DNA from: Acidobacteriota bacterium | GTDB taxonomy: Bacteria > Acidobacteriota > Terriglobia > 20CM-2-55-15 | Length of the DNA stretch: 29,300 nucleotides | Direction: 5' to 3' | Assembly: GCA_003223895.1 (NCBI GenBank) | Contig: QHXD01000124.1 | Span: 4,099 to 33,398 of the forward strand | Shown here: positions 16,244 through 25,649 of the stretch, piece after piece | How the letters are laid out: the number at the start of each line of letters is the position of its first letter | Numbering within the stretch: the first letter of the stretch is position 1 | Notes under the pieces: model-generated | The model's database searches: none | Told to the model about the DNA's origin: nothing | What the model saw: only the letters and a program-made list of their open reading frames with translations | Translations under genes and position numbers: made by a program

Positions 16244-16795
16244 ATGAATCCAGAAGATTGCATTCTATTCAGTGGAGCAGCTAAGGGAGCGGAGGAAGCT
16301 TTCGGAATTGCGGCCGAGCGTCACGGCATCGAGGAAGTAAACTTTACGTTTGAGGGGCACACGGACTTGAGGACCAGAGGCATTCGTGTGCTGACACACG
16401 CTGAGTTGAAGCAGGGTGATGTGAGCCTGGCGTATGTGGGGCGCCTGATGAACCGCAAGTTTACCGATACTCCGCTGTTAAGAAAAATTCTTCAAAGCAT
16501 CTGGCACCAGATCAACAGCGGCCAGGAAATCTACGTCGTGGGACACATACTGGAGGACGGCACGGTAAAAGGTGGAACAGGCTGGGGGGCGGAGTTTGCA
16601 AAGCTCTGCAATAAACCCCTCTTCGTGTTCGACCAGGACGAAGATCGCTGGTACGGCTGGACGGGTGAGGCGTGGAAAGCGGAATCAACGCCGGCGATCA
16701 CTCACAAGAGTTTCACAGGAACCGGAACTCGCGTCCTCAAAGCGAATGGGGCCAGGGCTATCCAGGAGCTATTTGATCGGTCGTTTAGCGTGTGA
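16244..16795 (+). CDS. SLOG/YpsA-like Rossmannoid protein, putative
   Basis: A 183-residue soluble protein preceded by a good ribosome binding site (AGGAG). The N-terminal SGAAKGAEEAFGIAAERHG and the later glycine-rich GGTGWGAEFAKLCNKPLFVF look like the nucleotide-binding parts of SLOG-superfamily (YpsA/LOG-like) folds, which bind nucleotide-derived ligands. The region RWYGWTGEAW is distinctive. No signal peptide. It appears to be a single-gene unit between two unrelated blocks. The family call is from motif appearance alone; the substrate is unknown. Confidence 0.65.
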   Translation: MNPEDCILFSGAAKGAEEAFGIAAERHGIEEVNFTFEGHTDLRTRGIRVLTHAELKQGDVSLAYVGRLMNRKFTDTPLLRKILQSIWHQINSGQEIYVVGHILEDGTVKGGTGWGAEFAKLCNKPLFVFDQDEDRWYGWTGEAWKAESTPAITHKSFTGTGTRVLKANGARAIQELFDRSFSV

Positions 16796-16887
16796 TTTCG
16801 CACGTTGAAGCTGTTCCTTTACTTATGCTTAGGTATGAGACAAAATAGCCGCTTACAACGGATTTATCGTTTCGCTGGAGGACGCGA

Positions 16888-19353
16888 ATGGACTGTCTCA
16901 GGCATAGGATCCTTGCGCTCTTTGTGGTCGGCTGCATCACGCTGACTCTATCGAGCGTTCAGACCTCGGCCGGGCAGACGCAACCTGCTGCGTCCAGCGC
17001 AGCGTCCCCTGCCAAAGCGGTCTTCGACAAGTACTGCATCACCTGCCATAACCAGAAACTCCACACCGCTGGCCTCGAGCTCGACAGTCTGGACACTGCG
17101 AACCCAGTGGCTCATGCGGAGGTGCTGGAAAAAGTTATAGCGAAGCTGCGGGCCGGCTCGATGCCGCCTCCGGGCATGCCGCGCCCCGATGCGCCGACGT
17201 ACCGCGCCGTGGCGGTCGCGCTGGAGCGGGAACTCGACCGTACCTGGGAGGCCAATCCCAATCCGGGCAGGATCGGCGCGGTCCATCGTCTCAATCGCGC
17301 GGAATACAACAACGCGATTCGCGACCTGCTCGCGGTCGATCTGGACGTGAAGCCCCTGTTGCCAGGGGACGAAACAGCGGACGGCAGTTTCGACAACTTT
17401 GCGGACGCCCTCTCGATTTCGACGGCCCACCTCGAGCGTTATATGTCCGTGGCTCGTCAGGTCACGCGGCTGGCTACAGGTCTGCCTCCTGCCAATCCGG
17501 CGCTCGAGACATTCGAAATTCCCCTGCACGTGATCCAGGACGACCGGCAGAGCGAAGATCTGCCGCTCGGCTCTCGCGGGGGAATCGCGATTCGCCACGA
17601 CTTTCCGGTCAATGGCGAATACCTCATCAAAGTTCGTCTGCAGCGGCAATATCAGGACTACATCAAGGGCATGGGATGGTCCCAGCAGCTCGACGTCCGC
17701 CTCGATGGCACGCTGCTAAAGCGGTTTACTGTCGGAGGCAAAGCTGAAGGCAGGCCGGCAGCGGCCAGTTACGCTGGCGACGGCGAGCCCGGCTTTGCAG
17801 GCGACGACTCATGGGAAAAGTACATGCAGATCGGCGGAGACGCCGGGCTTGAGATTCGCGTCCCGGTGGAAGCAGGTCCGCACGTTGTTGCTGCGTCGTT
17901 CGTCAGGGAGCTCTGGGAACCGGAAGGCCTTCCCCAACCACTGCAAAGGGGCAGGGTCATCACGAACGATCAGGTGTACATGGATTACGCGAACGTGGGC
18001 AAGCTGCAAATCGGCGGTCCTTACAAGAATTCAGGACCGGCCACGGACACGCCGAGTCGCCGCGCGATTTTCGTCTGCCAGCCCAAGGTTGCTGCGGAAG
18101 AGCGGGCGTGCGCCGCGAAGATCCTTTCAAAAATGGCACGGCTCGCCTATCGCCGGCCCGTGACGAGCCGGGATGTGCAAACCCTCGCTGAATTTTTCGA
18201 TACCGGCCGCCAAGACGGCGGAAGCTTTGACGCGGGGATTCAATTCGCTCTGGAACGAATGCTCGTCGATCCGGACTTCCTCCTGCGCGTCTATCGCGAT
18301 CGGGCATCAACACAAGGCACGTATCGGCTGACCGACATCGAGGTGGCTTCGCGCTTGTCGTTTTTCCTGTGGAGCAGCATTCCCGACGATCGCTTGCTCT
18401 CGCTGGCCGAAAAGGGACAGCTCACGGATCCAGTCATTCTCGAAAAGGAAGTGCGGCGAATGCTGGCCGACCCGCGCGCCCTCAAGGCACTCGTGGATGA
18501 TTTCGCGGCCCAGTGGTTGAATCTGCGGCGCGTTCAGGAAGTGGTGGTCGATCCGGAGCGTTATCCCAACTACGACCTCAGCCTGATGCAGGGATTCCAG
18601 CAGGAAACGGAAATGTTTGTGGCAAGCACCATACGCGAGGACCGCAGCATCGTGGATCTTTTGAACGCCGACTACACGTTCGTGAATGAACGGCTGGCGC
18701 GCCATTATGGAATTCCCGGGATTTATGGCAGCCGCTTCCGCCGAGTCACGCTGCCGAACCACGATCAGCGCGGAGGGTTGCTCGCCGAGGGAGCCCTGCT
18801 GGCAACCACATCTTATCCGGATCGCACATCACCGGTCTTGCGTGGCAAATGGCTGCTCAACAATATCTTTGGCTTGCCTATACCGCCGCCTCCTCCAGGA
18901 GTAGACACCAACCTCGCGGATAACAAGCCGGGCGCTGCGCCGAAGTCGATACGCGAGCGGCTCGCGCAACACCGGTCCAACGCTTCCTGCAACGGTTGTC
19001 ATTCGGTCATCGATCCGCTGGGTTTCGCGCTGGAGAATTTTGATGTCATCGGGGGATGGCGGAGCGTTGACGAATCGGGAAAGCCGGTTGACGCCAGCGG
19101 CAGCACTTTGGGCGGCGCCAAGGTTGAGGGACTTTCCGGACTGCGGGCGCTGCTGCTCGATCAGCCCGAGCAATTTCCGCGTACCGTCACCGAAAAACTA
19201 TTGGCTTATGCTCTCGGTCGAAGAATCGAATACTACGACGAGCCGGCCGTGAGAAAGATTGTCCGCGACGCAGCGGCGCAGAATTACCGCTGGTCCTCGA
19301 TCATTGTAGGAATTGTGAAGAGCCCGACTTTTTTGATGCGCACACACTCATAA
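16888..19353 (+). CDS. DUF1592-type multidomain c-type cytochrome, secreted
   Basis: An 821-residue exported protein of the planctomycete-type cytochrome group. A signal peptide (about 1-29) is followed by a haem-binding CITCH (Cys50, Cys53, His54) with GSMPPPGMP as a likely source of the methionine ligand. Then come DUF1587 (HRLNRAEYNNAIRDLL), a carbohydrate-binding-like insert (about 200-385), DUF1595 (ILSKMARLAYRRPVT), DUF1592 (IQFALERMLVDPDFLLRVY), DUF1588 (HDQRGGLLAEGALLATTSY) and DUF1585, with a second haem motif CNGCH (701-705). The start is preceded by GGAGGA. It heads an operon with the DUF1552 and ankyrin genes. The biochemical role of this family is not established; periplasmic redox or polymer-related functions have been proposed from context. 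Confidence 0.93.
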   Translation: MDCLRHRILALFVVGCITLTLSSVQTSAGQTQPAASSAASPAKAVFDKYCITCHNQKLHTAGLELDSLDTANPVAHAEVLEKVIAKLRAGSMPPPGMPRPDAPTYRAVAVALERELDRTWEANPNPGRIGAVHRLNRAEYNNAIRDLLAVDLDVKPLLPGDETADGSFDNFADALSISTAHLERYMSVARQVTRLATGLPPANPALETFEIPLHVIQDDRQSEDLPLGSRGGIAIRHDFPVNGEYLIKVRLQRQYQDYIKGMGWSQQLDVRLDGTLLKRFTVGGKAEGRPAAASYAGDGEPGFAGDDSWEKYMQIGGDAGLEIRVPVEAGPHVVAASFVRELWEPEGLPQPLQRGRVITNDQVYMDYANVGKLQIGGPYKNSGPATDTPSRRAIFVCQPKVAAEERACAAKILSKMARLAYRRPVTSRDVQTLAEFFDTGRQDGGSFDAGIQFALERMLVDPDFLLRVYRDRASTQGTYRLTDIEVASRLSFFLWSSIPDDRLLSLAEKGQLTDPVILEKEVRRMLADPRALKALVDDFAAQWLNLRRVQEVVVDPERYPNYDLSLMQGFQQETEMFVASTIREDRSIVDLLNADYTFVNERLARHYGIPGIYGSRFRRVTLPNHDQRGGLLAEGALLATTSYPDRTSPVLRGKWLLNNIFGLPIPPPPPGVDTNLADNKPGAAPKSIRERLAQHRSNASCNGCHSVIDPLGFALENFDVIGGWRSVDESGKPVDASGSTLGGAKVEGLSGLRALLLDQPEQFPRTVTEKLLAYALGRRIEYYDEPAVRKIVRDAAAQNYRWSSIIVGIVKSPTFLMRTHS

Positions 19354-19365
19354 CAAGGAGACGCT

Positions 19366-20694
19366 ATGACGTTCCTCTCGAAATCATTGCCGCGACGCAC
19401 AGTCCTGAAGGGAATGGGTACGGCGATGGCGCTGCCATTCCTGGAGGCGATGCTTCCCGCAGGCCTGGCCGCCCCAAAGCAGCCGGTACGCCGGTTCCTG
19501 GCATTCTATACGCCGAACGGAATGGCCATGGAGCACTGGACTCCGAAAGCCGAGGGAACCGCTTTCGAACTCTCACCCATTCTCGAGCCGCTGGCGCCGT
19601 ATCGAAATCAGACGCTCGTGCTGTCGGGCATCAAAACGAGCTGGAACTATATCCACGCCGGCGCTTCCGGATCGTTTCTCACAGGCACGCCGCGCGGCGG
19701 AAAAACCGAAATCGAGATCTTCGCGGACGTATCGATCGACCAGTTGCTCGCGAAGCAATTCGCCCGCGAGACTCAGGTGGCATCGCTCCAGATGTCGATG
19801 GATGCTCCGGCCAATGCGGGAGCGTGCACCGGTAACCTGAGTTGCGTCTATACGCATACGCTCTCATGGCGCAGCGCAACGCAGCCGCTGCCGATGGAGT
19901 GGAATCCCCGCGCGGTATTCGAGACGCTGTTCGGCGATAGCGGCACCACGGACCGGGCCGCGCGCGAAGCACGCTTGCGGCAGCACAAGAGCATTCTGGA
20001 TTCAGTGACGGACAAGCTGGCGAGCCTTAAAAAGGATCTCGGATCGCAGGACCTGGCCAAGGTCGATCAATATACGGATGCAGTTCGCGATGTCGAACGG
20101 CGCATTCAAAGAGCCGAGGAACAGCGTGACCTCGAGTTGCCGACGATCGAGCAGCCTCAGGGTGCGCCTCCGGTCTTTGAAGATCACCTGGCGCTGATGC
20201 TGGACCTGCAGCTCCTGGCATTTCAGTCGGATCTCACGCGCGTCATCTCGTTCATGATCAGCAAGGAACAGAGCGCGCGCCCGTATCCCCAAATTGGTGT
20301 GCCGGAAGCGCACCATCCGCTGTCTCATCACAACGATATTCCGGAGTTGATCGCGCAAATGTCGAAGATCAACCGCTATCACGTCCAGTTGTTGTCACAG
20401 TATTTGTCGAAGCTCCGCGCGACGCCTGACGGCGATGGTTCGCTGCTGGATCACATGATGATCATGTACGGTGCGGGCATTTCCAACAGCCAGCGGCATT
20501 CAGGCGAGAATCTGCCGCTTCTGCTCATAGGCGGCGGCAGCGGACGGCTGAAGGGCGGCCGGCATATCAAGTACGCCGACAAACCATCGATCGCCAACCT
20601 GCTGGTCACACTGATGGACAAAATGGACGTGCCGGTCGAACACGTGGGCGGCAGCACGGGTAAGCTCGTTATCGATCCGCTCTCGGGGATTTAA
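19366..20694 (+). CDS. DUF1552 protein with twin-arginine signal
   Basis: A 442-residue protein starting twelve bases after the cytochrome stop, with AAGGAG in the gap. The N-terminus has a twin-arginine-type signal (Arg10-Arg11, PRRTVLKG, then a hydrophobic run to about 35), implying folded export. The body matches DUF1552: FLAFYTPNGMAMEHWTP, GSFLTGTPR, the HHPLSHHND segment and the C-terminal MIMYGAGISNS. The family is related to secreted sulfatase/alkaline-phosphatase-like and DUF1501 proteins, but no reaction is established. It is almost always next to a DUF1592 cytochrome, so the two probably act together in the periplasm. Confidence 0.93.
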   Translation: MTFLSKSLPRRTVLKGMGTAMALPFLEAMLPAGLAAPKQPVRRFLAFYTPNGMAMEHWTPKAEGTAFELSPILEPLAPYRNQTLVLSGIKTSWNYIHAGASGSFLTGTPRGGKTEIEIFADVSIDQLLAKQFARETQVASLQMSMDAPANAGACTGNLSCVYTHTLSWRSATQPLPMEWNPRAVFETLFGDSGTTDRAAREARLRQHKSILDSVTDKLASLKKDLGSQDLAKVDQYTDAVRDVERRIQRAEEQRDLELPTIEQPQGAPPVFEDHLALMLDLQLLAFQSDLTRVISFMISKEQSARPYPQIGVPEAHHPLSHHNDIPELIAQMSKINRYHVQLLSQYLSKLRATPDGDGSLLDHMMIMYGAGISNSQRHSGENLPLLLIGGGSGRLKGGRHIKYADKPSIANLLVTLMDKMDVPVEHVGGSTGKLVIDPLSGI

Positions 20695-20696
20695 TC

Positions 20697-22115
20697 ATGA
20701 GAAGGAACATGCCCGCGTTCAGATTCCGAAAAAAAATTCTCTGTTTGATCTTGAACGCGGGCATAAAGCCCACGGCTACGTGCCTTTTGTTGCTGTTGTC
20801 ATTATCTGCAGCAGACCGCCCGCCAGTGATAGACGCGGCCAGGAACGGCGACAGGGACGGGTTGCGCGTGCTGCTCCAGAAAGGCGCGAACGCCAACGCA
20901 GCCGAAGCGGATGGCAGCACCGCCCTTCACTGGGCGAGCTACCGCGATGACGTCGAAAGCGCCGGCCTGTTGATTCGCGCAGGAGCCAAAATAAACACGG
21001 CCAACGATCTTGGCGTCACGCCGCTGTGGACCGCGAGCCAGAACGGAAGCGAGGTTATGGTCCGGCGCCTGTTGGATGCCGGCGCCAATCCGAACGCCGC
21101 CCTGCTGGCCGGCGAAACGCCTGTCATGGTCGCCGCCCGCTCGGGCTATGCTGCAGTTGTCGAGCAACTGATCGCCAAGGGCGCCAACGTGAACGCGCGT
21201 GGTACACGGAGTCAGACCGCGCTCATGTGGGCCGTCGCGCAGAAGCATCCCGAGGTCGTGAAGGTGCTGCTCGCTCACGGTGCCGATATTCATGCCCGCT
21301 CGGAAGTCTGGAGCCAGATCATGGCTGTGCCGCCACACGGCTATCTACCCTACAACCGATCCATCCCGGCCGGAGGTGAAACCGCGTTGATGTTTGCCGC
21401 GCGCGAGGGCGACCTGGCTTCGGCAAAGCTCCTCGTGGCTGCCGGCGCCAATGTGAACGATGCCGATGCCTGGGGCGTCAGCGCCACGGCTCTTGCGGCG
21501 CACTCGGGTCTTGGAGACGTGGTTGAATTTCTGCTCGATAAAGGCGCCGACCCGAACGCGGCCGGGCCCGGCTTCACCGCTCTGCATGAGGCCATCATGC
21601 GCCGCGACGAAAAGATGGTGAACACTCTCCTCGACCACGGCGCGGATGCGAACACTCCACTGCGAACGTGGACGCCTACCCGCCGGTCTTCTGACGACTT
21701 CAACTTCGCCCCCGAATTGGTGGGAGCGACGCCGTTCTGGCTGGCCGCGCGTTTCGGCCAAGCGGGCGTCATGCGCCTTCTCTTAAAACACGGCGCCGAT
21801 CCGCTCTTTGTGCACCATGGCGAGCGTGTGGTGGAAGGGAGAGGCGAGGCATTCGTACACCGCACCGACGTGACGACGGCTCTGATGGCCGCGGCGGGAA
21901 TGGGTGGCGGCCGGGCCTGGGTTCTACCCGAGCCCAGCGAGCGCGAAGCCCTTGTCCTCGAAGCCGTTAAGGTGGCAGTGGAACTGGGTATCGGCCTGAA
22001 TGCCGCCAATACCGACGGCCGCACGGCCCTCGATTCCGCGAAGACCCTGAAGTACGACTCCGTCGTCAAGTTTCTCCAGGAGAAGGGCGCCCAGCCCGGA
22101 ACGATCAAGAAGTAA
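20697..22115 (+). CDS. Ankyrin-repeat protein, exported
   Basis: A 472-residue protein with about ten ankyrin repeats. Visible repeat cores include GSTALHWAS, GVTPLWTAS, GETPVMVAA, SQTALMWAV, GETALMFAA, FTALHEAI, GATPFWLAA and GRTALDSA. A hydrophobic segment (TCLLLLLSLSAA, about residues 28-39) suggests export, so this would be an extracytoplasmic scaffold or binding partner for the two preceding gene products. It begins two bases after the DUF1552 stop. The first 23 residues are unusual: they are encoded across a small inverted repeat (20709-20764) that seems to have inserted into the signal-peptide region. The original start may have lain just after it, where ATA now stands. Confidence 0.88.
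   Translation: MRRNMPAFRFRKKILCLILNAGIKPTATCLLLLLSLSAADRPPVIDAARNGDRDGLRVLLQKGANANAAEADGSTALHWASYRDDVESAGLLIRAGAKINTANDLGVTPLWTASQNGSEVMVRRLLDAGANPNAALLAGETPVMVAARSGYAAVVEQLIAKGANVNARGTRSQTALMWAVAQKHPEVVKVLLAHGADIHARSEVWSQIMAVPPHGYLPYNRSIPAGGETALMFAAREGDLASAKLLVAAGANVNDADAWGVSATALAAHSGLGDVVEFLLDKGADPNAAGPGFTALHEAIMRRDEKMVNTLLDHGADANTPLRTWTPTRRSSDDFNFAPELVGATPFWLAARFGQAGVMRLLLKHGADPLFVHHGERVVEGRGEAFVHRTDVTTALMAAAGMGGGRAWVLPEPSEREALVLEAVKVAVELGIGLNAANTDGRTALDSAKTLKYDSVVKFLQEKGAQPGTIKK
20709..20764. repeat. Inverted repeat within the ankyrin gene's 5' end
   Basis: Arms ATGCCCGCGTTCA (20709-20721) and TGAACGCGGGCAT (20752-20764) are exactly complementary, around a 30-base centre. It is translated as part of the N-terminus and resembles the intergenic elements in style, though shorter. 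Confidence 0.85.
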
Positions 22116-22119
22116 AGCT

Positions 22120-22253
22120 GGAATTCAACACAAAGACGAAAGACAGGAAGCCAGAAGCCAAGGAAGCCAGAAGCCAGAATGGGTTGTTCCCTATTCTGGC
22201 TTCTGGCTTCCTTGGCTTCTGGCTTCCTGTCTTTCGTCTTTGTGTTGAATTCC
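22120..22253. repeat. Perfect 61-bp inverted repeat
   Basis: Arms at 22120-22180 and 22193-22253 are exactly complementary over 61 bases, around a 12-base loop. Each arm contains a 16-base direct repeat (AGGAAGCCAGAAGCCA, twice). It starts five bases after the ankyrin stop. It is the longest perfect palindrome in the window. Confidence 0.97.
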
Positions 22254-22301
22254 CCTCTTTAACAGGATTTCCGGATTTTTCCCTTTCCAGGTTCCCTTAA
22301 T

Positions 22302-22315
22302 CCCTTTATAAAGGG
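22302..22315. promoter_or_regulatory. Short palindrome overlapping a ribosome binding site
   Basis: CCCTTTATAAAGGG is a perfect 14-base palindrome. Its right half is part of the purine-rich AAAGGGGG that serves as ribosome binding site for the ATG at 22320, so pairing could hide that site. The effect is inferred only. Confidence 0.4.
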
Positions 22316-22319
22316 GGCC

Positions 22320-25300
22320 ATGAATGACCGGTTCAACGGCCTGTGGCTGGTCGCCCTGATCGCCGTGGCTGAAGTCTTCCACGTCAGCCCTGAGCCGGCC
22401 TCCACCGCACGACCGGCCCCGCAAGCCCAGGTCACCGATAAAAAAGCGCCTCCGGCAACGGATCCGTCAATGGCGCTCACAGGCGTGCAGCTACTTCAGG
22501 ACTACTACGGATCGAAGCCAGGCACGGATCACGTGAATCACCTGCGTATTCTTTTTGCGTCTCTGCCTGATCCCGTCGATGCCCGCGCGGCGTACAAGTT
22601 TGATGAAATCCTCGAAGCGTTGCAGGCGGGAGCACAGGATTCCGGGTTTGTGTTGGACCGCTTCTCCGTCGTGTGGCCCCGAAAATCCGATCCGCAGGCT
22701 GTCAAGGACCTGCATATCGACAGAGAGAAGCCGGGCGTATTGCTGTTCCGGGGCAAAGACAAGAGTGATGAAACCGCGCTCGTCTTTCTGGTCAGCGAAA
22801 CACCGACTCTGGGAATACATAAGAACGCGCTCACCAATGCCCTGACGCAGGCCTCGAAGCTTCTGAAGCCGCTGAACAGGCCGTTCAATGAGGTGCGCTT
22901 CGTCGGCCCCAACTTCTCCGGCTCCGCGAAATCGCTTCAACTCGCGCTGACGGACTGGTTCAAGCAGGAACAGAATCGGCCGGCCGTGACCGTACATTTC
23001 ATTTCAGGGAATGCTACAGGGAGCGGGGCCCGGGAACTTCTGGATTCGGGCGCGGACAAATGGGCGCCCGGCCTGTCTGCGCGATTTCACGGGTTGGTGT
23101 GGTCGGATGCGGTCGTACAGAAGGCCGTCGACGACTATCTCCACAACCATCTTGGTGTCGATGAAAAAGAGATCGCGATCCTCGTCGAGTCTGAAAGCGC
23201 ATACGGACAGGGATTGCTTCACGACCCGGTCCGGGCCGGCTCGTATCGTTTTGCGTTTCCGTTGCATATTTCGCAGCTGCGCACGAGCTATGGAGACGAT
23301 CCGAAACTTCGCAATCCGGTGAGCATAGCGGACGATCCAATGCGTGCGGCCCTGGACTTGTCTTTCGATGAAGCAGCAGATCCCATAGACATTCCGCTAC
23401 CGTATTCTCCGGGTCCGACCGCAAATCTGGCCGAACTGTCTCTGGACAACATCATCTCCGGCCTGAACCGGGAGCACGTGCGGTACGTCGGGCTCTACGC
23501 CACCGACAGCCGCGACAAACTCTTTCTCGCGCGGCTGATTCGCTCCCGCTATCCCACGATGCAATTTTTCACCAACGACAGCGATTTGCTCTACACGCAC
23601 GCTCATTACGCGCCGGAGATGGCGGGAATGCTGGTGGGATCGACTTATCCGCTGGTCAACCAGACCCAAACGTGGAACCGCACAGACGATACAGTTCGGC
23701 AATTCTCCAGCCAGGGCGCCGAAGGAACCTACAACGCGACTCGCGCTGCGTTCACGTTCAAGGAACTTCTCAGCAGCAATGACGACCGATTGCTGGAGGA
23801 CCCCGCGCAGGAACTCAAGGACTACAAGGATCCTTTCAACGCCGGCACCACTTCGAACCGCCCTCTGGTTTGGATCAGTGCCGTCGGAAACGAAAAACTG
23901 TGGCCGATAAACGTGTATATGCCGGCGGGTAAAGCCGCGGTCACACCGGGGGCTGTTGCGAATACACAACGGTCGCGGACCTTCATTGCTCTATTCGGCG
24001 GGCTCGCCGCATTCTGTCTTCTGGTAAGCGCACTCGTTCTGGCGCCCGCAGCAGGTAAGCTCAGCAGCCTGGAACGGGCGCATCGCTTTTTCCTCTGCGC
24101 GAATCTTCTGGTCCTGTTCACCATATTGACCGCTCAAGCCTTTTTCGTCTTGCCGGCGAACACGGTTCTCAGGCAGATCGCTCTATTTGCGGACGTGATG
24201 ATCGTTTTTCTCCTTGGCCATGCCGCTATGGAGTCGGCCGTGAAAGGTTTGTGGCGGACAGCCAGGTCGAATCGCGTCCGGCTGCTATGCCTGCCGATTT
24301 CTGCTTTGATTCTTTGGGCGGTCCTGGCGTCGCCGCTGGGAATCCACGAAAGCGCGACGCCCTACGAGATTCTGCTGGCGGAGCGCTCAACGCGTCTTGG
24401 AAGCGGGATCTCGCCGTTTGTTCCTCTCATCTTTTTGATCGCTGGAGTGTGCATCTGGATCTATTGCGATTTGAAGCGAGTCGAGTGGCTGCACCATCTG
24501 AAAGGTATCAACCCGCTCGGTCCGCCGGTCGGTGCGACGGCCGGCTTCGCGCACCTCTGGACGAGGATCAACCGCACGCTTGCCTGCTGGCATATTGGCC
24601 TCGGCCGCCGTTTCGGAGCGGGCGTGATGGCTCTGGTAGCTTCGATCATCGTTGCCTCGGTCGTGCTTGGATTTTTCACGACATTCGAGGGATGGAAATA
24701 CGATTGGCTGCTTCGGATTGCCTTTGCGATGCTTCTCGCCGCGCTAATCGTGTCGGCGACACGATTCTTCCTGATCTGGTACCAGTTTGGCAGGCTTTTA
24801 CGCCGCCTCTCGTTTCATCCGCTTGCGGAGGCGTTCAAACGCCTCGATCCGAAATTCTCGCGCGGGCTGGGCACTCACTTTTCCGCGGCGCCTCCGACGC
24901 TGATGGAGTTGGAGGAGCCGGTGAACATGCTGGCGAGGTTGAAAAGCAACCTGGATCAGGCAGGCCTCAGGCTTCTGGCACATCCGCATCTCGACGCTGT
25001 TCGCAGTCACCTGAACCGCAACTATCCCAACGTCGAGCGCACGTACCGGCACGAAGTGGATTCGTCGTCGCGAAACACGCTTCGCACGTGGTCGTTCAAA
25101 AGCCTGACTCAGATCCTGCTTTGCAAGGAAGCGGCATTCATGTTCAGCAGGCTCGAACCCGAATGGAAATCGCCTGCGGCCGATCCGGCAACGCTGCATT
25201 TGTGTGAAGACTTTATCGCGGTAGAGATAGTGGCATTCCTGGATTACGTGTTCCTTCACATGCGCTATCTGCTGGTGTGCACGGCTTCCGGCGCCATCCT

Positions 25301-25575
25301 GTTGCTGCTTGCTGCACATGATCAACTTTGCGTGGGCGCTCGTCCTGGCGCTGGCGTTCACATACCTCATGATATTTGCGGGAATGTCGAGGAACCCGAT
25401 CATTGCGGGCGTGGCGAAAGGGCCGGATGGTTCCAACCTCAACCGCCGCGTTTTCGTACAAGTCGTCCTGTTCGGACTGATTCCGATTTTGACTTTCTTC
25501 GGGTCGAAGTTCCCTTTCCTTGGGCGAATCCTTTTTTCCTGGATGTCTCCGGCGCTCAAGGCGTTCAACTTCTGA
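22320..25575 (+). pseudogene. Large membrane protein with periplasmic-binding-like domain, frame-disrupted
   Basis: The first frame codes for about 1000 residues. An N-terminal segment leads into a domain resembling type I periplasmic-binding folds (about 50-540; IAILVESESAYGQGL and HVRYVGLYATDSRDKLFLAR are typical strand-helix passages). About seven membrane segments follow from residue 553 to 830, then a soluble stretch, then MRYLLVCTASGAILLLLAA. The last part (NFAWALVLALAFTYLMIFAG, then FVQVVLFGLIPILTFFG) continues in a different frame and ends at 25575. The switch is near 25308-25325; a short segment between two membrane helices seems to be lost. Read in the first frame, translation would run into rpiA antisense sequence to 25769. 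The function is unknown; ligand sensing or transport at the inner membrane is plausible. Confidence 0.75.
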
Positions 25576-25587
25576 AAAATGGGGTCG

Positions 25588-25649
25588 TAGCCGCGAATTA
25601 CGCGAATTACGCAAAATGGCGTTTGCGTAATTGGCGTGATTGGCGGCTA
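25588..25649. repeat. Inverted repeat at the rpiA end, family B copy 2
   Basis: Arms at 25588-25615 and 25622-25649 pair over 28 bases with three mismatches, around six bases. The sequence TAGCCGCGAATTACGCGAAT is closely related to the element before serA (6617-6718). The outer three bases on the rpiA side form its stop codon. Confidence 0.9.
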
